A stretch of DNA of 64,000 nt from Ectobacillus sp048976805 (GTDB lineage Bacteria; Bacillota; Bacilli; Bacillales; Bacillaceae_G). Shown here piece by piece: positions 58,187 to 64,000 of the stretch; the stretch's first letter is position 1, and every line of letters begins with the position of its first letter. Position numbers and translations under genes: made by a program. The notes under the pieces were generated by a model, which ran no database searches, was not told the DNA's origin, and saw nothing but the letters and a program-made list of their open reading frames with translations. The stretch spans positions 1-64,000 of the forward strand of contig JBHGUR010000113.1 of assembly GCA_048976805.1 (NCBI GenBank). The letters run 5' to 3'.

Positions 58187-58211
58187 CACCGCTTTCAATT
58201 TTGGTTAATAT
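58183..58211 (+). promoter_or_regulatory. glpFK promoter with CcpA cre site
   Basis: TTGACA (58183-58188) and TAATAT (58206-58211) have an ideal 17-nt spacer. The complement of 58184-58197 reads TGAAAGCGGTGTCA, a full match to the cre consensus TGWNANCGNTNWCA, placed over the -35. Carbon catabolite repression of glpFK is known in B. subtilis. Confidence 0.8.
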
Positions 58212-58224
58212 CATAAATAAGTTA

Positions 58225-58309
58225 ATAAACGTGACGGAGAAAAGAAGAGATCCACATTTCATTGTTTCTATGTTTCTATAGAAGCATGCATTTGTGGATC
58301 TTTTCTTTT
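58225..58309 (+). promoter_or_regulatory. glpFK leader terminator (GlpP antitermination site expected)
   Basis: ATAAGTTAATAA and CGGAGA before the stem are shared with the glpD leader. AAAAGAAGAGATCCACA pairs with TGTGGATCTTTTCTTTT, a long stem ending in T's (58293-58309). In B. subtilis GlpP with glycerol-3-phosphate allows readthrough at such leaders; glpP is not in this window. Confidence 0.8.
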
Positions 58310-58314
58310 GGGAT

Positions 58315-58459
58315 GGCTCTGTTAAAGGCTAATGTTGATTTTGATTCATTTTTTACTGTGGAACGAAAGGCGGCGACTCCAGCGGGAAAAGCGGCTCGGC
58401 CCCGCCCGCAAAAAGCGTCCACCTGTAGTGGAAAATCAACAATCAAGTGTAACAGAGCC
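58315..58459 (-). mobile_element. MITE-like element, copy A3 (145 bp) in the glpFK leader
   Basis: The ends are GGCTCTGTTAAA and TGTAACAGAGCC, with the exact 8-bp repeat TTTGGGAT on both sides (58307-58314, 58460-58467). Orientation is opposite to A1/A2. It lies directly after the leader terminator and before the glpF ribosome binding site. Confidence 0.9.
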
Positions 58460-58532
58460 TTTGGGATAAGAATGGCCATTCAATTTTTTCCTTCACCGAA
58501 AGCGTTTGAATTTAATTATGGAGGATGATCAT

Positions 58533-59351
58533 ATGTCAGCCTTTTTAGGAGAGTTAATAGGGACAGCTTTACTTATCATTCTTGGCGGCGGTGTTTGCGC
58601 CGGTGTAAGCTTGAAGAAGTCATTTGCGCAAAATTCAGGATGGATTGTGATTACGATGGGTTGGGGCTTAGCGGTTGCGGTAGCTGTTTATGCAGTCGGA
58701 ACCATTAGCGGAGCGCATTTAAACCCAGCAGTAACAATCGGGCTTGCATTTAAAGGTGCATTCCCTTGGAGCAGCGTGCCAGGCTATATTGCAGCACAAA
58801 TGATTGGGGCAATGATTGGAGCAGCTATTGTATATTTACATTATTTGCCGCATTGGGAAGAGACAGAAGATGCCGGCGTGAAATTAGGCGTATTTGCAAC
58901 AGGACCGGCAATTCCGAATACATTTGCAAACCTTTTAAGCGAAATAATTGGAACTTTTATTTTAGTATTTGGAATTTTAGCAATTGGCGCAAATAAATTT
59001 GCAGATGGTTTAAATCCGTTTGTTGTAGGTTTCTTAATCGTAAGCATTGGTTTATCATTAGGAGGGACAACAGGTTACGCAATTAATCCGGCACGTGACT
59101 TAGGGCCCCGTATTGCACATTTCCTTCTTCCGATACCAGGAAAAGGAGGATCGAATTGGAAATACGCATGGATTCCGGTTGTCGGGCCGATTTTAGGCGG
59201 AGCATTAGCAGGATTATTCCATCAAGTTGTATTTGAAGGAAAGCAAAACTCGGCGCTTATTTATGTAACAATTGCAACGGCAATTGTTCTAGCAATCTCT
59301 TATATGAAAAACAAGCAAAGCGAAAGAAAGATAAGCAGAAAAGCAGCATAA
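58533..59351 (+). CDS. glpF: Glycerol uptake facilitator GlpF
   Basis: A 272-residue aquaglyceroporin with six membrane helices and two half-helices: HLNPAVTIG and INPARDLGPR, the Asp after the second NPA marking a glycerol channel. Start chosen at ATG 58533 behind GGAGGATG; the longer frame has no site. It is followed 13 nt later by glpK. Expression should need readthrough of the leader terminator and then of the inserted MITE. Confidence 0.94.
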   Translation: MSAFLGELIGTALLIILGGGVCAGVSLKKSFAQNSGWIVITMGWGLAVAVAVYAVGTISGAHLNPAVTIGLAFKGAFPWSSVPGYIAAQMIGAMIGAAIVYLHYLPHWEETEDAGVKLGVFATGPAIPNTFANLLSEIIGTFILVFGILAIGANKFADGLNPFVVGFLIVSIGLSLGGTTGYAINPARDLGPRIAHFLLPIPGKGGSNWKYAWIPVVGPILGGALAGLFHQVVFEGKQNSALIYVTIATAIVLAISYMKNKQSERKISRKAA

Positions 59352-59364
59352 GGGGGAAATAAAT

Positions 59365-60855
59365 ATGGAAACATTCATTCTATCATTAGACCAAGGAACA
59401 ACAAGCTCACGTGCGATTCTTTTTAATAAAGAAGGTAAAATTGTTCATGTTGCGCAAAAAGAATTTACGCAGCATTTTCCAAAGCCAGGCTGGGTGGAAC
59501 ATAATCCGCAAGAAATTTGGGGATCCATCCTGGCGGTTATTGCAAGCTGCCTAAGCGAAGCAAATGTAAAGCCGGAGCAGATTGCGGGCATCGGGATTAC
59601 AAACCAGCGGGAAACAACAGTTGTGTGGGAAAAAGAAACAGGAAAGCCTGTATACAATGCAATCGTATGGCAATCCCGCCAAACAGCCGACATTTGCGAC
59701 GAATTAAAAGCAAAAGGCCACGGCGATATGGTTCGTGAAAAAACAGGTCTTTTAATCGACGCATATTTCTCTGGCACAAAAGTAAAATGGATTTTAGATC
59801 ATGTCGAAGGTGCAAGAGAAAAAGCTGAGCGCGGCGAATTATTATTCGGAACAATTGATACATGGCTTGTGTGGAAATTATCTGGCGGCAAAGTTCACGT
59901 AACGGATTATTCCAATGCATCCCGCACATTAATGTATAATATTCATGACTTAAAATGGGACGAAGAGCTTCTTGATATGTTGACAGTGCCGGCGAGCATG
60001 CTTCCGGAAGTGCGTCCATCTTCTGAAATATATGGCTATACAGCTGATTATCATTTCTTCGGCCAAAATGTGCCGATTGCAGGGGTTGCAGGCGACCAAC
60101 AAGCGGCGTTATTTGGCCAAGCTTGCTTCGGTAAAGGCATGGCGAAAAATACGTACGGAACAGGATGCTTCATGTTAATGAACACCGGTGAAAAGGCAGT
60201 AGCATCTGAACACGGCCTATTAACAACAATTGCATGGGGCTTAAACGGAAAAGTAGAATACGCATTAGAAGGAAGCATTTTCGTAGCGGGCTCTGCAATT
60301 CAATGGCTGCGCGACGGGCTGCGCATGTTCAAGGATGCAAGCGACAGTGAAGCGTACGCAGCTCGCGTTGAGTCAACTGACGGTGTATATGTTGTCCCTG
60401 CATTTGTCGGACTTGGAACACCGTACTGGGATAGTGAAGTGCGCGGCGCTGTATTTGGTTTAACGCGCGGTACGACGAAGGAGCATTTTGTACGTGCAAC
60501 GCTTGAATCGTTAGCATATCAAACGAAAGATGTATTATGTGCAATGGAGGCAGATTCGGGCATTGAGTTAAAAACATTGCGCGTAGATGGCGGCGCAGTG
60601 AAAAATAATTTCTTAATGCAGTTCCAAAGCGATATTCTAGGCGTGCCGGTAGAGCGTCCGGAAGTGAATGAAACAACAGCTTTAGGGGCAGCATATTTGG
60701 CAGGCCTTGCGGTTGGCTATTGGAAAGACCAAGGGGAAATCGCGGCGCAATGGAATATGGATAAGCGCTTTGAACCAGTAATGGAAGCGAGTACAAGCGA
60801 AGAACTATATGCTGGCTGGAAAAAAGCAATTGAAGCAACAAAAGCTTTTAAATAA
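59365..60855 (+). CDS. glpK: Glycerol kinase GlpK
   Basis: A 496-residue FGGY kinase. LDQGTTSSRAILF is the phosphate-binding start, GITNQRETTVVWEK and TGLLIDAYFSGTKVKWIL follow, and GVAGDQQAALFGQ and GTPYWDSEVRGAVFGLTRGT lie later. His230 in ADYHFFG is the residue phosphorylated by PEP:HPr in Firmicutes GlpK, so PTS activation is expected. Makes glycerol-3-phosphate, the GlpP co-inducer and GlpD substrate. Confidence 0.96.
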   Translation: METFILSLDQGTTSSRAILFNKEGKIVHVAQKEFTQHFPKPGWVEHNPQEIWGSILAVIASCLSEANVKPEQIAGIGITNQRETTVVWEKETGKPVYNAIVWQSRQTADICDELKAKGHGDMVREKTGLLIDAYFSGTKVKWILDHVEGAREKAERGELLFGTIDTWLVWKLSGGKVHVTDYSNASRTLMYNIHDLKWDEELLDMLTVPASMLPEVRPSSEIYGYTADYHFFGQNVPIAGVAGDQQAALFGQACFGKGMAKNTYGTGCFMLMNTGEKAVASEHGLLTTIAWGLNGKVEYALEGSIFVAGSAIQWLRDGLRMFKDASDSEAYAARVESTDGVYVVPAFVGLGTPYWDSEVRGAVFGLTRGTTKEHFVRATLESLAYQTKDVLCAMEADSGIELKTLRVDGGAVKNNFLMQFQSDILGVPVERPEVNETTALGAAYLAGLAVGYWKDQGEIAAQWNMDKRFEPVMEASTSEELYAGWKKAIEATKAFK

Positions 60856-60869
60856 TTTTAAATAGTGTT

Positions 60870-60970
60870 ATTATATTGATAAGTTAATAATTTGGCAGGA
60901 GATACGGAGAGACCGCGACAAGCTATAGAAAAAGCGAATTCTATAGCGCTGTTTGCGGTCTCTTTTTTTC
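60870..60970 (+). promoter_or_regulatory. glpD leader terminator (GlpP antitermination site expected)
   Basis: GATAAGTTAATAA and ACGGAGA match the glpFK leader. The stem AGAGACCGC (60908-60916) with GCGGTCTCT (60955-60963) encloses an inner stem GCTATAGAA/TTCTATAGC, then seven T's. Confidence 0.8.
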
Positions 60971-60974
60971 GTAT

Positions 60975-61101
60975 GGCTCTGTTAAAGGCTAATGTTGATT
61001 TGGAATGAAAGGCGGCGGCTCCAGCGGGAAAAGCGGCTCGGCCCCGCCCGCAAAAAGCGTCCGCCTGCAGTGGAAAATCAACAATCAAGTTTAATAGAGC
61101 C
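60975..61101 (-). mobile_element. MITE-like element, copy A4 (127 bp) in the glpD leader
   Basis: The ends are GGCTCTGTTAAA and TTTAATAGAGCC, with the exact 8-bp repeat TTTCGTAT on both sides (60967-60974, 61102-61109). Same orientation and same relative site as A3: just after the terminator T-run, before the ribosome binding site. Confidence 0.9.
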
Positions 61102-61128
61102 TTTCGTATATAAAAGGGAGGAATTACC

Positions 61129-62811
61129 GTGAGATTCTCAAGTAAACAACGTAAAGATGTGTTACATGAAGTAAATAAGCAAGAGTTAGATGTAATTGTA
61201 ATTGGTGGCGGAATTACAGGATCTGGAATTGCGTTAGACGCAGCAACACGCGGATTATCAACAATTGTGTTTGAAATGCAAGACTTTGCAGCAGGTACAT
61301 CGAGCCGTTCCACAAAGCTTGTCCACGGCGGGCTGCGTTATTTAAAACAGTTTGAAGTGAAAATGGTAGCTGAGGTTGGAAAGGAACGTGCGATTGTATA
61401 TGAAAACGGCCCCCATGTAACAACGCCGGAATGGATGCTGCTTCCATTCCATAAAGGCGGTACGTTTGGCGCATTTAGTACATCAATCGGCCTTCGTGTA
61501 TACGACTTTTTAGCAGGTGTTAAGAAAAGCGAGCGCAGAAAAATGCTTAGCCGTGAAGAAACGATAAAGAAAGAGCCGCTTGTGAAGCAAGAAGGCTTAA
61601 AAGGCGGCGGTTACTATGTAGAATACCGCACAGATGATGCGCGTTTAACAATAGAAGTGATGAAAGAAGCAATCAAGCATGGTGCAAAAGCAGTAAACTA
61701 TGCGAGAGTAGACAGTTTCCTATATAAGAATGGAAAAGTATGCGGCGTGCGTGTAGCGGATGTATTAGACGGAAGTGTATATGAAGTGTACGGCAAAAAA
61801 ATTGTCAATGCTGCAGGACCTTGGGTAGATACGCTTCGTGAGAAAGACCGCTCGAAAAAAGGGAAAGTATTGCAGCTATCAAAAGGCGTCCACCTTGTTA
61901 TTGATCAAAAACGTTTCCCGCTTGGGCAAGCAATCTATTTCGACACACCGGATGGACGTATGGTATTTGCGATCCCGCGCGGAAATAAAACGTATGTAGG
62001 TACAACAGATACATTCTATGATCAAGATGCAGCGGTGCCCAAAATGACAACGGAAGACCGCGCCTATATTATGAATGCGATTAACTACATGTTTCCGACT
62101 GTAAAGATTACAGAGAAGGATATTGAATCAAGCTGGGCAGGCGTTCGTCCATTAATTTATGAGGAAGGAAAGAGCGCATCTGAAATTTCCCGTAAAGATG
62201 AAATTTGGACTTCTGACTCTGGCTTAATCACAATTGCCGGTGGAAAGTTAACCGGATATCGCAAAATGGCAGAGATGGTTGTAGATTATGTAGCATCTTT
62301 ATTAGAACAAGAAGGATACGGTTCATACACTGCGTGCGCAACGAAGCATATGCCAATCTCCGGCGGCCATGTTGGCGGTTCTAAGAACTTTCCGGCGTTT
62401 ATTGCGAAAAAAATGCAGGAGGGAATGAAGTACGGTTTAACCGCAGAGCAGGCAGAACAATTTGCGAAGTTCTACGGTTCAAACGTTGATGTGCTCTTTG
62501 AATTAGCGAAAGAATATAAAGAAGATGCAAAGCGCTATAATATGCCGCTTGATGTACTTCTGCCGCTCGTATACGCGATGGAGTTTGAAATGGCGGCAAA
62601 ACCGGTTGATTTCTTCGTACGCCGTATGGGAGCAGTATTCTTCAATATTCACTGGGTATACAAATGGAAGGATGCTGTAATTAACTACATGGCAGCAGCA
62701 TTAAACTGGAGCGGGGAAGAGAAGGTGAAGTATACAATTGAATTAAAAGCAGCGTTAACGGACGCGACTGTTCCAGCAGATCAGCAGGAGCATGTGTCTG
62801 TATTGGCGTAA
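61129..62811 (+). CDS. glpD: Aerobic glycerol-3-phosphate dehydrogenase GlpD
   Basis: A 560-residue FAD enzyme at the membrane surface. VIVIGGGITGSGIALDAATRGL is the FAD loop, SSRSTKLVHGGLRYL follows, then GGGYYVEYRTDDARLTIEV, NAAGPWVD and AGGKLTGYRKMAEMVVDYV near the C-terminal domain. Oxidises glycerol-3-phosphate to dihydroxyacetone phosphate, passing electrons to quinone. GTG start with GGGAGG 8 nt upstream. Confidence 0.96.
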   Translation: MRFSSKQRKDVLHEVNKQELDVIVIGGGITGSGIALDAATRGLSTIVFEMQDFAAGTSSRSTKLVHGGLRYLKQFEVKMVAEVGKERAIVYENGPHVTTPEWMLLPFHKGGTFGAFSTSIGLRVYDFLAGVKKSERRKMLSREETIKKEPLVKQEGLKGGGYYVEYRTDDARLTIEVMKEAIKHGAKAVNYARVDSFLYKNGKVCGVRVADVLDGSVYEVYGKKIVNAAGPWVDTLREKDRSKKGKVLQLSKGVHLVIDQKRFPLGQAIYFDTPDGRMVFAIPRGNKTYVGTTDTFYDQDAAVPKMTTEDRAYIMNAINYMFPTVKITEKDIESSWAGVRPLIYEEGKSASEISRKDEIWTSDSGLITIAGGKLTGYRKMAEMVVDYVASLLEQEGYGSYTACATKHMPISGGHVGGSKNFPAFIAKKMQEGMKYGLTAEQAEQFAKFYGSNVDVLFELAKEYKEDAKRYNMPLDVLLPLVYAMEFEMAAKPVDFFVRRMGAVFFNIHWVYKWKDAVINYMAAALNWSGEEKVKYTIELKAALTDATVPADQQEHVSVLA

Positions 62812-62910
62812 ATAAAAAAAATAAAAATTACGTGATTACCAATAATACGGACGGAAGAGGCGCGCCTACGGAAAATGATGACCGGCTGCTGCGGCTGAAC
62901 GAACCAAAAT

Positions 62911-62945
62911 AAGAAGCCGGCACATGATGCCGGCTTCTTACATTT
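62911..62945 (+). terminator. Terminator after glpD
   Basis: AAGAAGCCGGCA (62911-62922) and TGCCGGCTTCTT (62928-62939) form a perfect 12-bp stem. The T-run is poor on the plus strand, and the A/T context allows use by the convergent small gene. Confidence 0.7.
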
Positions 62946-63089
62946 CTATTCCGCTTCTTCTACTTCTTTCGTCGTTCCTTCAAAAGACCAGCCGTTGCTT
63001 TCAATCCACCATACAAGCAGCTCCCAAAATTCATCAGGTGAAAGATTAACATCCTTTGCTATACCGTCAATAGCGATATCCCTTTTCAA
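62946..63089 (-). CDS. Small acidic protein (47 aa)
   Basis: MKRDIAIDGIAKDVNLSPDE, FWELLVWWIESNGWSFEGTT, KEVEEAE. TTG start with GGGGTGATG upstream. Tryptophan-rich centre (four Trp in 16 residues) and acidic tail. It looks like a small helical protein, perhaps a protein-protein adaptor, but no family is recognised. Single gene, convergent with glpD across the hairpin. Confidence 0.55.
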   Translation of the reverse strand: MKRDIAIDGIAKDVNLSPDEFWELLVWWIESNGWSFEGTTKEVEEAE

Positions 63090-63237
63090 AGCGCATCACC
63101 CCTACCTTACAAATTCAATTTATAGGCGGCATATTCCTTTTTAGTTTTATAAAAGAAAAATAAGAGGACAATATATAAAGAAGGTTTATGAATGTTTTCT
63201 CCCATGAAGTGATTATATATGGTAAAGGAGAAATGAA

Positions 63238-64000
63238 ATGGATCGACAACATATACATCTCACAGCAGCCGAGATTGCTTCGCTTTGGACTGCTTATATG
63301 AATGACAGCATGTCCAAATGCATTTTAAGCCACATGGTAAAACATATCCAGGATGAAGATATTAAAGGCGCGATTCAATTCGCGCTGGACGTGTCATTGG
63401 GGCATTTGGAGCTTTTGTATACTTTGTTTAAAAAAGAGCAGTATGCCGTACCGAACGGTTTTACTGAGGAAGACGTAAATGTTAACGCGCCGTGGCTCTT
63501 TACAGAAGAGTTTTGTTTAACATATGTAAACCAGATGGCGAAAGTAGGGATGCTGGCGTACAGCGGATTTATTGCGACGAGCATACGGGAGGATATTCGA
63601 AACTATTTTACAGAAGGATTAACGCAAGTAATTAGCCTGTATAATCAAACAACAGAAACTGCGCTGCATAAAGGAATCGCCGCCCGGCCGCCTTACATTG
63701 GCGTTCCGAAAGAAACCGATTATATAGACAGCAAAGCATACTTAAGCGGATTGAATCCCTTCAGCAAAAAACGCCCTTTAAGCGCTATTGAAATTACGCA
63801 TTTATATATGAATATACTGACGAATTCAATGGGAATAAAATTATGCCTCGCCTTTGCCCAAACGTCTCCGTCCGAAGAAGTGCAGGAGTTTATGCTACGG
63901 GGAAAGGATATTTCGCAAAAGCATATGGAAATACTTACGGCTGTCTTGCTGGATGAAAATATAGAAACGCCGCATCTGCCGGATTTGGCAATCAGCAATT
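63238..64000 (+). CDS. DUF3231-family protein (cut by window end)
   Basis: At least 254 residues are visible, starting MDRQHIHLTAAEIASLWTAY. It has a helical bundle with a His-rich first helix pair, and a second similar repeat from about residue 180 (LSAIEITHLYMNILTNSMGIKLCLAFAQ). This matches DUF3231, common in spore-forming Bacillus and of unknown function (ferritin-like helical repeats). AAAGGAG precedes the ATG. The 3' end lies beyond base 64000. Confidence 0.8.
   Translation, partial: MDRQHIHLTAAEIASLWTAYMNDSMSKCILSHMVKHIQDEDIKGAIQFALDVSLGHLELLYTLFKKEQYAVPNGFTEEDVNVNAPWLFTEEFCLTYVNQMAKVGMLAYSGFIATSIREDIRNYFTEGLTQVISLYNQTTETALHKGIAARPPYIGVPKETDYIDSKAYLSGLNPFSKKRPLSAIEITHLYMNILTNSMGIKLCLAFAQTSPSEEVQEFMLRGKDISQKHMEILTAVLLDENIETPHLPDLAISN

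Noticed and set aside
62832..62912. 26-codon GTG frame VITNNTDGRGAPTENDDRLL... after glpD
   Set aside because: No ribosome binding site and it runs into the terminator. The faint likeness to a catalase N-terminus is too short to support a call.
1..64000. Prophage or large genomic island
   Set aside because: No phage structural, integrase or lysis genes; the genes are mostly core Bacillus functions and the irregularities are short repeats and single-gene fragments.

Overview
The window comes from a spore-forming Bacillaceae chromosome. Gene content and order point to Bacillus sensu lato near the B. cereus side rather than B. subtilis. Evidence for this: an exosporium/coat locus (CotO, a CotY/ExsY-family protein, YjcA), trpG inside the trp operon behind two tandem tryptophan T-boxes, a tandem yrzI-type small-gene array, and a Gram-positive Pel cluster. 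No rRNA, tRNA, CRISPR array or intact prophage was seen. Most genes are ordinary core genes; the unusual material lies in the intergenic spaces, which are crowded with short repeats and gene fragments.

Layout. 0-4.3 kb: right end of a probable IS200/IS605-type element, then spore-surface genes, including two paralogous Cys-tailed proteins beside cotO. 4.5-8.6 kb: yjcD, yjcF, yjcG, yjcH. 8.7-16 kb: transporters, an Ig-like protein, a gntR-ABC operon with a large palindromic operator, and broken genes (lysE, S66 peptidase, grpB). 16.3-25.9 kb: putP and trpEGDCFBA. 25.9-31.7 kb: repeats, a lactate permease, a radical SAM/SPASM enzyme and a PAS histidine kinase. 31.8-32.8 kb: very small ORFs with tandem hairpins. 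33-43.8 kb: fsr, NRDE protein, DUF4153 protein, proBA with a proline T-box, a GGDEF-EAL protein and an esterase. 44-47.2 kb: helicase remnant, msrAB, aspartokinase. 47.6-56.5 kb: Pel exopolysaccharide locus. 56.6-64 kb: GDPD remnant, a GNAT gene, glpF-glpK-glpD and a DUF3231 gene cut by the window end.

The most coherent system is the Pel locus. An epimerase-like gene is followed by overlapping pelD, pelE, a deacetylase (pelA-DA type), pelF and pelG. PelD has a degenerate GGDEF domain that keeps an RxxD c-di-GMP site (REVD). Just downstream a separate secreted Pel-type glycoside hydrolase has its own promoter and a leader that reads as a class-I c-di-GMP riboswitch, followed by a hairpin that covers its ribosome binding site. 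The same second messenger would then act on polymer synthesis (protein receptor) and on the hydrolase (RNA receptor). A PAS-GGDEF-EAL protein is encoded about 5 kb before the cluster.

Second, a MITE-like family with GGCTCTGTTAAA ends is present as four complete copies (127-185 bp), each flanked by an 8-bp direct repeat. Two copies sit at the same place in the glpFK and glpD leaders, directly after the leader terminators expected to be controlled by GlpP. A second family of about 198 bp (called repeat B here) occurs roughly a dozen times, and a third palindromic family (repeat C) sits at gene 3' ends. Several gene remnants are bounded by these repeats.
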